Shown here piece by piece: positions 1 through 12,611 of a stretch of DNA of 64,000 nucleotides. Each line of letters opens with the position of its first letter. The first letter of the stretch is position 1. The stretch lies in assembly GCA_946122785.1 (NCBI GenBank), contig CAMGYJ010000010.1, positions 52,080,162 through 52,144,161 of the forward strand, given 5' to 3'. The notes beneath the pieces are model-generated. The model was not told the DNA's origin and ran no database searches. It saw nothing but the letters and a program-made list of their open reading frames with translations. The position numbers were made by a program, and so were the translations under genes. The DNA is from Linum tenue. Its lineage: Eukaryota > Streptophyta > Magnoliopsida > Malpighiales > Linaceae.

Positions 1-3000
1 CGCCTCTCGGGCCGCCTCCCAGACCGTAACCGGGAGGGTAATGGTGGCTGCTGCCCTGTTCCATCATCCCAGGAGATGGCCTGTAGTAGTTCCTTGGCGC
101 CATGGGGCTTTCCCTTGCAGAGCCTAATCTCGAATAAGTAGAATCTCTATGCTGAAATTGGGGGAGGAAAAACAGTGAGGAACAACCATTCGGTTCAGAC
201 GAGATCAGAGTGGGGCAGACTTTACCTCATCTTGAGACCTTGGAGGAGTGTTGAGAGACTGGCGGTTGTTGAATCTCTGCACATTGTAAAGCTCCATGAT
301 CCTGTCGTAGTTCTCGCCCCACCAACTCTGCGCTTGCCACTTGTTGAACATCTCCCGGCTTCAAAAACACAACTCAAAACAAACCCCTAATCAATGTCAG
401 CTTCTGCAACAACAACAACAACAACAGCAAAACAGAGCAACCCTGAGTTGTAGAGAGAGCTATAAATTAACACACACTTGAACCGAATCCGTTTGAGATC
501 ATTGCCCCCATTGGGGAGGGAAGCGAAGGTAATGTGGACGCCGGGTTCAACCTGAGCCATCCATTCCTTGGGCTCATCGTCGATCACCACATCGCATGAA
601 TCCCCTGAAGCGAATCTGGTGTCGCTTCTCCCTCCGCCGCCGCCGCGGCCAGGAAAGTCCCATGCCGGCGTGGAACTGGAGCTTGCCGCGCCACCGAAGT
701 AAGGATATGGAACGCCTCCTTCCGAGGCTGCATCCAAGTCAGGGTAAGGGCGGTGGTGTCCTTTCTTGTAGTTGCTGCTGGATGATCCTCCTGTGCAGGG
801 CTTGCATTGCTTGTATGTGCCTGATAACTTCAGTGCCATGTCCTTGATCTGAAAAGAATCAAACTAGAGCATTAGAGGAAAGTCTCGAATTTCTTTTCAT
901 TTAGTAGTATGCCAATGTATTAACACATTTAACTTTAAGAGGGTCTCAGTCAACAAAACTTAGTCTAATTACTGATTACACCTGAGTTTAGTCGAATAAT
1001 CAGCAACAAAGCTATGTTTAGCCGTTTAGTTCTAATGAGTTTGCATCATTTCAACTCGTTTGTCTATACTCTATAGTTCTAAGAGGATTTAGAGCAATGA
1101 AAATAATGAGGAATTACAGAGAAATAAAAGTTGATTTAAACCAAAGTAATCATGTGGAAGATGCTTATGTTTCAAACATATAACTTTAGAATGATCTGAA
1201 AAATAAGATAAGAGAATCAGATAAAAATCAATCAAATTAGAATACACATAATAATACGCTTCACTTCACTGAAGACGGAATCACACAATTGAGATGTCGT
1301 CATTACCTTATTCATGTTGCATTGATCTATTACAAACATATCATACAATCTTTCTTGAGGTGGGAAAGCATGAGAGGGAAAAGGGAAAGGCCAAAACATG
1401 ATCAAGCAAACCCACAACATTGGATTGGAAAAACATGAGTCAACAAAAGACAATTCTGGTCCTCTTCCAACACAAAACCAACCTTTCCGTGTTTATGCTT
1501 TTTTCAATTCTTGCCTACACTAACAACTATGGGGAAGAAAAGCAAAGTCCCTTCCCTACCTTCATTTCACATCCCAATAATATCATATGATATGTTTCTT
1601 TGGAATGTAAAAAGAAAAAAAGAATGGATCAGACAGACAGGAATTCTATATGGTGGGTCATAACAACAAGGATGATTAATATTATTATTATTATGGCATC
1701 TTTTTCTTTCCTTCATTAACAAACCAAGCCACCATCATCTTTATAAAGCCACAACCCTTCCAAGGCAAATTCCTTTTTCTTGTCTGATGAAATGAGATGC
1801 TGTTGTTGCTGAGTATTTCCTTTTTCCCTCTTTTGAACAAATCATGTACCTTAAAACAACACTTAACCAAGATATACCCATATTGGTTTCAGACCCACCT
1901 CATTAGGCATTATATTAGAGGAAATATAAGGAACCAAATTCTCCATTGTGGTGCTCCAGCCATATCGGTTTCTTATTCTTTTATCTATAGTGGGGAGTTA
2001 GTATTTATTAGTACAGAAGACGAAGTAAAGGACTTGGAAACCCTCCTCCACCCAGGAATCCTGGGAAATCATTTTGGCCTCCAAATGCACTACAGGACAC
2101 CCAATGAATCAAACCCTCTTGTGTTTCTTGTCTCCCTCAACAACATCCTCGTGTTGTTTTGTTGTCTGCCAATGACCGTTTTTATTGGTTTTTCAAATTG
2201 TAACGTTATGGGAGGATCTAAAAACCGGTTAACTAAAAGATCCAAGTTAGATCGCATTTCTTGCACCAAACAACCTAACAAGGACAGTATCTAAAAGCCT
2301 AGTTTTCCCGATTGATGTTATCTCAAATTCTCAATCCCAGTTTCACAAAAGAAAACAAAAGGAAACATGAGAAAGGAATAAGAGGGTACACTGAGGGGGA
2401 GGGGGGCGGGAATCAAAACAAGAAACACTAAAGCAAGAGAGTGAGACAGAGGCCACTTTGCTTTTCTAGACCAGGAAGGATCACACACACACACAAAGGA
2501 AAAAAGCAATGTGAGAAAGAAAAGGATATCAATACAAAACTCCAGCAGCAGAGGCAACAATAACTGCTGGCCAGTGATTGGTTGGAAAGAAGAGAAGGGA
2601 AGAGAAAGAAAGCGAACTAGCAGCAGCAGAGGAGAGCAAAAGAACACTAGAAAACAGAGCATTGAAGCAAGTAAGGAAGGAAAGGAGCTAAGTAAGGGCA
2701 GCCCCAGTTAGCAATTGACATGTAAACGTGAAAGATGCCAAAAAAGAAAGAGGTGCCCCCCTAATTAAGGCATATTTGCACTCCTTGGTCCCTACCACCA
2801 CCTCTTTCTTTGGGCCCCACCATATCAAATTTGCAACATTGCATACCAAGGCTCCAATCTTTAGGCATCAAAGCTATTGAGGGATGATCTTGTTGAGTAG
2901 TTGTGCATAATTTCAATGGTGGGGTTGAATGTAGTGATACCAATAACATTATTGGGTCAATCTATCTATGGAGACTAGTTGAGCACATTCGGATCATGTC

Positions 3001-3270
3001 GAGCACATTGAAATTTTAGAAGAAGGGAACAAGAACCAAAGCAACCAACAAGGAAAAGAAACTCTTTGAAAACGAAATGCACAGAGACAGAGTATTAAAT
3101 GGAGGAGTGAAAAAAAGGGAAAGGAAGGGATGGACCTGATTCGTCAGGCTTTTGACGGCTTCTTTAGTATTGGGAGTATCACTCCCTCCACGCGCCGACG
3201 CTACTCCGCCGCCGACCTCCTCCCCTTCGTCATCCGCCGACGGCTTCGTGCACGCTATGCACGACAACAT
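1..3270 (-). CDS. BREVIS RADIX family protein (BRX-like), C-terminus beyond window
   Basis: BRX-family proteins are plant-specific regulators of growth and of auxin or cell-polarity responses, acting at the plasma membrane and in the nucleus. Exons on the minus strand are 3136-3270, 478-848, 226-358 and 1-151. All joints have GT-AG signals and keep frame, giving 263 visible residues. The start MLSCIACTKP is the family N-terminus, followed by NTKEAVKSLTNQ, the IKDMALKLSGTYKQCKPC block and a Ser/Gly-rich linker. The first BRX domain runs from about EPKEWMAQVEPGVHI through KRIRF and REMFNKWQAQ to WWGENYDRIMELYNV. The second BRX domain of the family, near the C-terminus, should lie left of position 1. 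Intron 1 is long (849-3135) and I see no gene inside it. The family assignment is very secure; which paralogue this is cannot be settled here. Confidence 0.93.
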
Positions 3271-3900
3271 CTTAGACCCTCTGTTCTCCTTCTTCCTTCA
3301 CTATCTACTTCTCTGTTTTCCTCTGCTTCACTGATCAATCACTCCCCTGAGGAAACGGGAAAAGGAAGAGGCTTTAGAAAGGAAATAAAAGCCAACAGCA
3401 GCTGCGAACCTGAAATTTCCCACTCAGTGACTAGGATTCTCGGTTTACTCAGCAACCAAACACAAACAGCAGATTTCAGCGAACGAAAAATAATAAAAGA
3501 CAAAGAACAGAGTATTGACAAAGACCCCAGTCATTAAAATTAAGGAAAGATAGAAAATTTGGATTCCCATTCCCCCCTAAATCCCTCTCCCCATTCCTCA
3601 TTTCTCCCCTACCAAACTGGGAAACCTATGAGCTGAAAAAGAGAAGGGAAGATACAGAAGAAACGGTACAAAATAAGAGGGGGTGGAAGCTTGTAATGAT
3701 GATAGATGATATGATAAAGGGAAAAAACATTGATTACCTTCTGGACCAGATGGGCTTCTAATTCTAGGTGTAAGGGAATGATTTAGAAGAAGAGTTTGGA
3801 AGGACTGGCAATGGAATGAAGGAGGAGAAGAATGGAGCAGAAATGAAGATGTAGTTGGGAGGCTCTCTCTATTGGGGGGTTTTGGGAATGGAGTTAGAAG
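3271..3900 (-). promoter_or_regulatory. BRX-like 5' leader with probable leader intron
   Basis: Upstream of the BRX-like start codon the minus strand shows a good donor (AAG then GTAATC, exon edge 3738) and an acceptor (CCTCAG, exon edge 3346). This suggests a 5'-UTR intron at 3347-3737. I found no clear TATA box. This is inference from splice signals only. Confidence 0.35.
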
Positions 3901-4442
3901 AGAAGAGGGGTTAAATTAATGAGTATCATTTCCTTTATTGTGCTGACTAGGCTGCTGAGCTGCCCAGTTGGCCTCCATAGACAAGACAACTTCTTCCTCC
4001 TTCCCCTCTCTTTCTTCCCCATTTGCTTTGCTTTGCTTTTATTCCTCTCTCTCCACTGCCTTTTTCTTTTCTATTGTGTGTTGAACTTTTTTTTTTCTTC
4101 TTCTTCTTGTTAGTGAGGAGAGGTTAGTTGTATGCGTTTCACTTTTTTGCCCCTGTTCATCACGTAATATTGCAGTGACTGTCAGTGTCATTGTCAAATT
4201 TTCGCCAGGATTCAGTAGCCATAATTTGTCTATAAGGTGGATATTACTTCAACCATTTTGGATACGAGTTAGTATCTGCTAACAAAATGGCTTGTTAGCA
4301 TTTTAACTTTTGCGCCCCAAACCAAGGGTACCCTTTTTTCCTCCATTTCCTTTTTTCTTTCCTTCATCAGTTTGCTATCCACTTCTCTCTCTTGTTCAAT
4401 GCCTACGCAAAACAATATTCAAATTTGCTAAATTGACATTGA
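3901..4442. other. Spacer upstream of BRX-like gene
   Basis: This stretch has pyrimidine-rich tracts around 4000-4110 and 4330-4400 and no supported gene. It probably includes the distal promoter of the minus-strand BRX-like gene. Confidence 0.4.
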
Positions 4443-4526
4443 GGGATGGTTTGGTTTTTGTGATTATTTGATTGGGATAGTTACAATGTATTATTTTTTT
4501 AACTTACTGTACAAACAATACATGTA

Positions 4527-5528
4527 GAGGTCGTTTGGATAAGGGATTGGAATATTGAAGGATTTGAACCTAAATTCCTCAATTAAAAATCCAGAGCATT
4601 AAAACGCAGGATTTAAATAAAATACTTGTTTGTTTAACTGTCCAGAATTGTCATCAAAGAATTTAAGTTTTAGTTACAAATATATAATTACAGTTTTGTC
4701 CTTTTCCTTATTTTACTCACAGACCCAACATAATCCCTAACCCCTTCTATGTCGTACTCGTCTTCTTCCTCCCTTTGTTGAAATCGCCGACCATGTAATC
4801 GACGGCGGCAACCAGCATCCCAAACAGGTCTAGGGTCGTCGAGCTTTGCCAGCGATTGGTTCCTTGAAGTTGATGCGATTGTTCGACGAATTTTGAAGCA
4901 TAACCATTCGAGAAGCTCTTGCTACCTGATGGAACTAAATCCCATAACCTTCGAGATGCATAGCAACCAAGTGCGACGAGGAAGAAATCCAATCCTTGAA
5001 CCCTTCAATCCCGAATTGACGAATAAGAACCCAAAACCCAGAATCAAATCGACGAATGAGAACACCCAAACCTAAAATCTGAGCTCCCACCCGGCTCAAC
5101 GCTTGTTTCTTTACAGATCCGAGCCTTCTCTGACGAAAACCTCGTTTCTTTCCAGATTCATTGATGACGGAAGAAACTTTGGCGAGGCCGAGTCTGGCGA
5201 GGTTGAGGAGGCCGAAGAAAAAAGGACGAAAGAGAAGGAGGAGTGGAGGGAAGAGTGGGAATAAGAGAAGGGCAAGGCAGAATCAGATCGAGAGTTGGAA
5301 GAGAATAGGCAAGGACACGATCGGCATAGAATAAAAGTTGGGCCGGATTTCAAAATACCTGGGAGAGGCCAGTTATTTCCAATTCCGGGATGGGTCGGAT
5401 TTCCAAAACCTGCATAACCAAATCTCGCATTATTGGGCACAGACCCAAACAACATAATTTGTTAAAATCCGGGACGAGCCGGGTTTTGGCCCAAATCCCT
5501 GTCCAGAAATCTGGATCCAAACGACCCC
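4527..5528. mobile_element. Non-autonomous TIR element nested in the outer one
   Basis: The 1002-bp element has 14-bp terminal inverted repeats GAGGTCGTTTGGAT / ATCCAAACGACCCC (one mismatch), flanked by a 3-bp GTA repeat at 4524-4526 and 5529-5531. Its core (about 4740-5300) is GC-richer than its surroundings and holds only short ORFs with no recognisable domain. The terminus GGGGTCGTTTGGAT also ends the element found in each hexosaminidase repeat unit, so they are one family. Confidence 0.65.
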
Positions 5529-5653
5529 GTATTGTTTGTTTGATGTGATGGAAACTATCACTCAAAATGATTGATAGTACTATCTCTACTAAAACTTGAG
5601 ATTGTTTTGAGGAGAATGTTTGGTTCCCTTTTTGTTCCAAGTATACCCCTAGT

Positions 5654-5693
5654 TATATATATATATATATATATATATATGGTATATATATAT
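5654..5693. repeat. (AT)n microsatellite
   Basis: A run of about 14 AT units, a two-base interruption and a further short AT run lie inside the outer nested TIR element. Confidence 0.9.
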
Positions 5694-5984
5694 GGTCTCA
5701 TAAAAGCAAGGGCAAGTGATATTTCTCACAAAAAGTAATATAACATGTTGAATACTAAAAGAACTATCACCAAAACCAAACAATGTAAAGTATATTACAT
5801 CATTTTCATAAATTGCATGTATATTACAATACATGCATTGACCACAATGCATTGATTTAAGTATCACCAAAACCAAACGACCCCTGAGATTATATATCAT
5901 TACACAATGTAATCGAGTTAAGCGAATTAGACAATGAAAATGTAACCTTCGCTATAGGTGTGAGATGTTGAATTGAAGCCACCA

Positions 5985-6285
5985 CTAATGGAACATTCTT
6001 AGCTCCAATCTTGGTTGGATGCACAAACTCCAACCAGCTACATTTCAGTTTCCTATTAGTGAGTTCATTTTACCTTTTTATATTTTAATTATTGATTTAT
6101 TTTGCATTATTGACAACATTAAATATTAAGAAAAAATTATTGATTTATTTTGCATTATTGACAACATTAAATATTAAGAAAAAAGAAATGTGAGTCCGCC
6201 AATAACAAACTGACATGTAGCTGGTTGGAACTTGTGAGTCCAATCAAAGTTGGAGCTAAGAATTTTCGGCCATTAAATGATAGAG
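5985..6285. repeat. Diverged fold-back (MITE-like) sequence
   Basis: A left arm (about 5985-6066) is matched in inverted orientation by a right arm (about 6190-6285). Both contain the blocks TTAGCTCCAA and CCAACCAGCTACAT with scattered differences. The loop carries a 48-bp tandem duplication. I could not define a target-site duplication, so the exact ends are uncertain. Confidence 0.5.
6088..6183. repeat. 48-bp tandem duplication
   Basis: A unit containing ATTGATTTATTTTGC and ending in TATTAAGAAAAA occurs twice in direct succession, nearly identically, in the loop of the fold-back sequence. Confidence 0.85.
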
Positions 6286-8287
6286 ATGATGAAGTAGTTA
6301 AACATATTAGGATTTTTTGATAAAGGATATGAAGAATTGAAGAATATATTTGGAGAACAAAAGGAATAAGAATATAAGATTGACCACAATTCAAGTTTAG
6401 TTATTGTATTATCGCTTTTATATTTGTATTTATTTTATATGAAATTCCTCTCAATAATTCAAATTATTGAGACCACTAAAAGTTTAGCAAGTTCCCAAAA
6501 TACTTGACAGGAATAAAAAGTAACCAGATGAACTTACATCTTTAATAATTGCATATCTTAATTCCTTACGAGCTAGTTGGATCATATCTTAATTCCTTTC
6601 GAGCTAGTAGAAAGTTTGATACAAGTTGTGAGTATGAAATTAAGCACAATGTGATTAACCTTAAAGTTGATTAAAATTTACCCAAATAAAGTACACGACC
6701 ATATATATTTGCGATGAATAAATGATACCATAAGGCTACGGGGAAAAAAGATGCAATAAATTAAGGCGTTTGCATAATTAAAAAAAAATTTACAAACAAA
6801 AGGACATATATGTCGTATTGTCACAAATCAAAGGTTTTCTTTTTGTACTGCCTATCAATGGCCAAATCAAGCTATTTTGAGATTCCCAAGTCCATTTTGT
6901 AATCCCGAATCGCCATTGATTGCCTCAATCAGCTGGAATCTTATTGGATTTGCAAAATCCAACGAGCTACCTCGATTCTGTCAACAGAACATTACACCAC
7001 CACGCTTGGTGATAAACTATTTTCTTAATCCTCCTAATATTATGATTACTTTATTAAGTGGTCATTTGGATTTTTAATTGAACTTGCTATTGAATAGGGT
7101 TTTTCCCCAGAGTAATGACAAGATAAAATATTTATAATCCTCTACCCTTATTCCCCAGGCAAGACCTAGTGAAACCACCTTACAAAATTAAAGAAAGTTA
7201 TATCTACAAAGGGGTTTACTAGACAAGGAAAGTTCGTCGTGAAATTGAAACCTAATATTTAGATTAGAAATTATGAATGCACGTGCAATTTGTTTTTGCC
7301 CCTTCTCCCCTACAATTAGGGTTGAGCAGAATATGTGGTTCTTATACACAATGTCCATGCTAGATTTTTGTATGTTAAACTCAAGAGGGGCACTTACATA
7401 TTTCCCAATCTTTTAGAGTAGCTTGTATCGACTTTGTGTACTATATACTTATACAGGAGAGAATAGTATATATGCGCTTGATCGCATTCCATATCAGCCT
7501 AGCATTATCTCCTGTCAACAAGGACATTGTTATGTATTGGAAGATGACACTATAAGTTTGTTGCATACTTCTGATAATTAGTACACTAGCTATTTTGGTA
7601 TACATAATTAATCACTTATCAACTTAGATACTTAAGACATATAATCGTCAAAATGTGAATTTTACTCCACGTAAAACCATTCAAAGGATGATATCATGAA
7701 TGCTCAAGATTTTCATAGCAATCTTCTCACGCCTAGATTAATTGATCGAGGCCCTTATAGAAAAAGGGAGGGGGGAGGGGAGAAACACGTACAGTCAAAT
7801 TGATTAATGCGAAATACAATACCTCAAGGCTCAAACACACAATTTCTTGTTTTGTTTGATATATTCCATGCAAATTCTCTCGATATTTTTTTAAGAAGTC
7901 ATTTCCTCATGTCTTACTTTTTCTTTTTTGGCCATCTTCTCTTCTCTTGTTTTGGACCAGGTTGAAAGCCAAAAGGATGTAAAATTGGGAGAAGGGGGAA
8001 AAAGAACAAACAAAGTGGGGTTAAAGGGACTCGGGAAGGGAGAGGCAACTCGGGATCAGAGAAGATATCATAGAAAGATGTAAAAGGTAAATCAATATTA
8101 TGGGCTAATTGTGGTCGGGGAACAACATTATACTAATACTAATTAAAGTTATATTGTGATTACTGTTGCATAACAGTTTTGGTATTCTACACTACTGTCA
8201 CCATCTTTAGCTCACCCGCATGAATGATGGAGGACAATTAGATTAGCATAAAATGCACCCCAGAATCACTGTCCAATTTAATAGTAA
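6286..8287. other. AT-rich intergenic DNA
   Basis: I see no supported gene. The only ORFs are short and lack family features. The stretch ends at a Helitron-like terminus in minus orientation. Confidence 0.5.
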
Positions 8288-8316
8288 CTAGTTTTTTAGC
8301 CCGCGCTTCGCGGCGG
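8288..8316 (-). mobile_element. Helitron-like 3' terminus (minus orientation)
   Basis: Read on the minus strand, a GC-rich hairpin (arms 8301-8305 and 8309-8313) is followed after about nine bases by CTAG at 8291-8288 and then a T. This is the arrangement of Helitron 3' ends. The matching 5' TC end was not located. Confidence 0.45.
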
Positions 8317-9150
8317 TAAAATATTAACTACATTTAAAATTTCATCTCTTTATTTAATGGTTTAGTTGAAATGAAATATTTCACAAAATATTTCGCTTAC
8401 AATATTTTCATAAGATTTTTTTAATTGATACATAAGAAATAAATATATTTTTTTTGTAGATTTTATGTAATGTATTTGTAATTTAGTAATTGTAATTAAA
8501 AGTGTTGCATAAATTTTTTGTGATATGTCTTCCAAATTCTAATAATAAAATTAATTGATAGGTCTCACATTTGATTACACCACTATTATGTAAAATTAAC
8601 TTATCTTACGGAACAACTATGTAATGCAAATTGATGAGATGTGAATATTGTAGGTAATCATAAACACTTTATTTAATAGTAAATTATTTATGTTAAGAGT
8701 TACATAAACAATTGATTAAACTCTTATGCAAAACTAACTAACCTTAGAAAACTTTATGTAATGCCAATTGATGAGCTAGTTAATAGTTTAGTTAAAATTT
8801 TAGGATTTTTTATCCAACTTATATTAAAGCATATTTACGCATTATGTTTATTTAATTGATACATATGAAGTTAATATCTCTCGATAAGCTTTATACAGTA
8901 TATCAATCAATAGGAGTAATACGCTATGTTTTATTGGTACATAAAGAATTGATTTCTCTGTAAATTTTACATCATGTATCTATAATTTATGTAATTATTA
9001 TAGAACAATGTTACGTTAAGTAAATAATAAAATCAATTTATAAAAAATAATATTACATTCGATTAATTAATATTACAAAACTGATGACAACATGTAGTTA
9101 ATATTACAATTGACAGTAAAATGATTTAGTTGTTATTTGACTCCCCAATC
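8317..9150. other. AT-rich spacer, possible Helitron interior
   Basis: The sequence is strongly AT-rich with no ORF of note. If the minus-orientation terminus at 8288 is genuine, this is the interior of that element. Confidence 0.35.
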
Positions 9151-10560
9151 GATAGGCTATTGGTGAGGAACATGGAGGGGCATTGCGGCCCATATATGCA
9201 ATTAGAGAAAGGCATTCGAAGAGAACAGGAAGATCCATTCACACAATTTTGGGATAAGAGTCTCATCCTAGCTAACCCGCTCAGCTAAAGTGCCACCAAG
9301 TGTCATCCTTCGCCTGCAATGTGTCACCCATGCACAAATTGCAATTGGAAAAAGGAATGGGTGCACTACAGCTGGAGAACTTTGGAGCCGGGCATAAATC
9401 AAAATTGTGTTAAAACAGTTAAACAGGAACAACAATCTCCATCCATGCAAGACCAAGAAAACAATGAAATTGATGCACATCCCTTTCTCCAACCACCAGC
9501 TTCTCCTTTTATCACTTTTTTACTATCCGTAAACCACCGTGCACCTCTTCATGATGACCATCTCAAACTAACGAATCTAGGAATCTCTTAAATTCGGTAC
9601 TGGCGACTCTTCAAAGTCCTCACAGCTCGGAGGCCGGAGCTCAACGCAACCGTCTCTGAGGAGTAACCCTACTCAGGACCGCTTTGAGCGGATGATGGAG
9701 CTGATAGCAACGAAGGAAGAAGTGAAGGTAGTTTCTGCAGGGATTAGGTTTGTACCCCTCCTCTAGAATCGTAGCTTCTGCAAGATAATGGGCATTCTCC
9801 TGTGAGTCATGTCCTATCTCGGGTACGGCTGCTGAATCCATTCCTAAAACTGTCCACCCAGATTCCACCGTCGTCGCCAATCGGAGCACCACCAATTTAG
9901 TGGTAGGAATGGTGCTCGTGAGAGGGGAAATTTGGCGTTGCCACTGTCTCCCACCGACGTGCCATTCAGCAGTGGCGGGTTCAGGGATGAGAGATGGGAG
10001 ATTGGGCATCGTTCGTCAGTGTGTGTTTCGGCCGGAGCGGAGGAGAAATGCGTTGGCATGCGGCCGCTGCCGTTTTTCTTTCTCTGATTGGAATGGAGGA
10101 AAGAAGATGGGCTGACGGAAAGAGGGAAGAGAGTCGGGCGGGTAGGATTTTCGTTTCGAGGAGAGAAGAGGGGTGGGTGGAAGGACGAGAGAGGAGATTC
10201 GATGAAAGAGAGAGGATCAGGTGCATGCGGCTTTTTGTGAGCTCATGCTTCTCGAAAACTAAAAAGCCCATCAACGGTCATGTTTAGCCAGCCCAACAAA
10301 AGTATCCATGAGCTCACGTGTATTTGGCCGCACGGAATCACGTTACCCTATTCGTGAACAGTAGGTTGCGTTTTTTTCGTAATGAACAGTGATTTTTAGT
10401 TTTTGGTAATTTTTGGCTGCTTGTGGTTTAATACTTCTAATAATGGTTTCGTTTGTCTTTTCAGTTGGGGTCATGAATTCATGGAGTGATGTATCCGTAG
10501 AGGACCTATCAAGACTGTTTGTGAAATTTGCTAAGCCTTGAAGTGGATCCATTTGCACTA
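9151..10560. other. GC-richer block, possible captured gene fragment
   Basis: This block stands out from the AT-rich DNA on both sides and has overlapping short ORFs on both strands with no recognisable domain. Near its right end a splice-acceptor-like TTTTCAG (10458-10464) is followed by 24 open codons to a TGA at 10539-10541, with the reading GVMNSWSDVSVEDL near the start. That looks like a terminal exon. It lies just before a Helitron-like 3' end, so a captured gene piece is plausible, but the parent gene is not recognised. Confidence 0.3.
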
Positions 10561-10702
10561 AAAGAGAAAAGTGGATTAAGACTAGCCAAGTGTTTCTATC
10601 TTTATTGTCAAGCTAGAGAATGTTGATTATCATGAACATCGAATATAATCACACTGCAACATAAACACGGGCTAGCAAACGTGGTCTCTAAAGCTTGAGG
10701 AA

Positions 10703-10736
10703 TGCCGCTGCAGAGCGCGGCACAACACCAAACTAG
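10703..10736 (+). mobile_element. Helitron 3' terminus (plus orientation)
   Basis: A perfect 6-bp stem (TGCCGC 10703-10708 with GCGGCA 10717-10722) is followed ten bases later by CTAG (10733-10736) and then T, as expected for a Helitron 3' end. No rep/helicase coding is visible, so it would be non-autonomous. The 5' end was not found. Confidence 0.55.
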
Positions 10737-12221
10737 TTATATATAAAGAAGAAGCAAAGTTATTGTTGCATAATCAATTACATTTTGATATCCCAAATTT
10801 AATTAAATTACAATTTAGTTATTATAATGTATATTTTATATTTTGATATCCGAAATTTAATTTTAATACAAAATTAATAAACATTTTGGTACCCAAAATT
10901 TAATTAAATTACAACTTAGTCACTATAATATAAATTTTATATTTTGAAACCCGAAATTTAATTTTAATGCAAAAATAATAAATAATTATGTTTTGGTTTT
11001 TAAATTTTATGAGATTTTTGTACCTACATTTTTTAAAATTTACATACTGGTCCAATGTTTAGATTTCACTTGAATCCATGAATCCAATCCACCAATCCTT
11101 CTAAACCAATTCATGAATCAAATCCACCATAACATAAAAATATAAATTTAGTGTTGTACCATACAAGATGTTGTATCACTCAACTATAGGAGAAGATTCG
11201 ACCATTTTATATTTGCTCATTATGTGAAACATTAACTAAATGATAAAAGAGAGACAACCCTAAAATATTGTAATAGCGAATTTATAAACTCATTTAGTAC
11301 ATTTACGGGGGTACTAAATAAACTTATACTAACTACATGTCACAAAATATGTGACATCTACTTATGCAAGTGTCAATAAATTGCTACGGAAAAAGGGTTG
11401 ATTATTGTATTGACGGTCAACTAAAAGAATTGGTCAAAACCTTTCCATCATCTACTTTCTCTTTGTTTTATTTTTCACTCGCCTTCTATAACCCTTCTTA
11501 ATCTAACTCTAATTAGTATATACTAAATCTATGTATTCTAATCACAAGTATAAACGGGTTCATACACGACTGACCAATAGTCTAGAGAAATAATAATTGA
11601 ACCATGAACCACTGACTTTTTCAGCTCAATGTCAAGTCTAATTAAAAATAAATATATATGATTATTACTATTAAGCCTCAACTATGCACATTACAGTTTG
11701 GTACCTAAACTTAATAGATCTTTAGATTTATAACCTAAATTTATTTTTGGCATATAAGTCCTCAAAATATTGATGGAACATTACATTTTAGTACCTAAAA
11801 TTTGTGTATTACATTTTAGTACCGAAACTTTTAAATTTCTACGAATAGGTCTGATTTTGGTAGTGTAATTAAGACACTCTCGAATAAATGGGTATCCACA
11901 CCCAACTCATACACATTTAGATTAGTAAAGTAAATATTCATACCTTACCCAAACCAATCTACAAACTTCCAAACCCATATACGTCACACATACCCTACTC
12001 ATAATCAGTGGGTCTACTTGGGTTTAAGTTATTATCATTCATTAGCCAAAATTAAAAAGAAATTGAATGTTGACCGTCGTATATCTCTTCTCACTCAATA
12101 TCATATTGTCAAGTCAATATTACTAACAAAAATGCTAACAAAAAGTTAAGTTTAGACTAATAATACTAACAAAACATCATAACGGACCACATAATTCATG
12201 CTTATAGGTCATCTCCGTCCT
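10737..12221. other. AT-rich spacer
   Basis: No gene is visible. A diverged tandem duplication is listed separately. Further degenerate copies of an ATTTTAGTACC-like motif occur near 11780-11830. Confidence 0.45.
10781..10982. repeat. Two diverged tandem copies of a ~101-bp unit
   Basis: Units beginning CATTTTGATATCCC (10781) and CATTTTGGTACCC (10882) share the order of AATTTAATTAAATTACAA and later blocks, with scattered substitutions. Confidence 0.75.
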
Positions 12222-12248
12222 GCGATGAGGCGCGACATCGCCACCTAG
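12222..12248 (+). mobile_element. Possible Helitron-like 3' terminus
   Basis: A 6-bp stem (GCGATG 12222-12227, CATCGC 12236-12241) is followed by CTAG at 12245-12248 and then T. The gap between hairpin and CTAG is only three bases, shorter than usual, so this call is weaker than the one at 10736. Confidence 0.35.
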
Positions 12249-12420
12249 TATATATTTAAATGGGAACATGGTGTGGTTACGTTTGAGTTGAGACTTGAGA
12301 GGTGATTCTTTCCATCAATTTTTTTTGGTACTATTTACTTATTTCAACTAGAAATTGGTGAAGGCATGAACTCATGAAGAGTGGGGGTAATTTAATTACA
12401 TAGGTTGGCAATTTATTATA

Positions 12421-12611
12421 GGGCTAATACCACTACAACACCCGAACTATCGCGAAAATGCCACTTGTGTCCTATTGTTTCCAATATTCCAATATTCACA
12501 GGATACAAATGACACAAAGTATCATAGTTCATGATACAGATGGAATATTGGAAACAATAGGACACAAGTGGCATTTTCGCGATAGTTTGGGTGTTGTATT
12601 GGTATTAGCCC
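12421..12611. mobile_element. Mutator-type MITE with near-perfect long TIRs
   Basis: The 191-bp element consists of two inverted arms of about 71 bp with only two mismatches (outer ends GGGCTAATACC / GGTATTAGCCC) around a loop of about 50 bp. It is flanked by a perfect 9-bp direct repeat TTTATTATA at 12412-12420 and 12612-12620. A 9-bp duplication is typical of Mutator-like elements. It carries no transposase. Confidence 0.85.

Larger units (their letters stand above)
4443..5884. mobile_element. Non-autonomous TIR element, outer member of a nested pair
   Basis: Imperfect terminal inverted repeats of 22 bp (three mismatches) begin GGGATGGTTTGG on the left and end CCAAACGACCCC on the right. 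They are flanked by a 3-bp direct repeat TGA (4440-4442 and 5885-5887). A second TIR element sits inside at 4527-5528, so only about 440 bp are the outer element's own. It has no coding capacity. The 3-bp target duplication and TIR style fit a PIF/Harbinger-like or related superfamily; the class is inferred. Confidence 0.6.

Noticed and set aside
3130..3537. 135-codon plus-strand ORF
   Set aside because: It overlaps the first coding exon and leader of the BRX-like gene on the opposite strand and has no recognisable feature.
9268..10287. Several 70-120 codon ORFs on both strands as genes
   Set aside because: They overlap one another, lack domains and splice context, and sit in probable transposon cargo.
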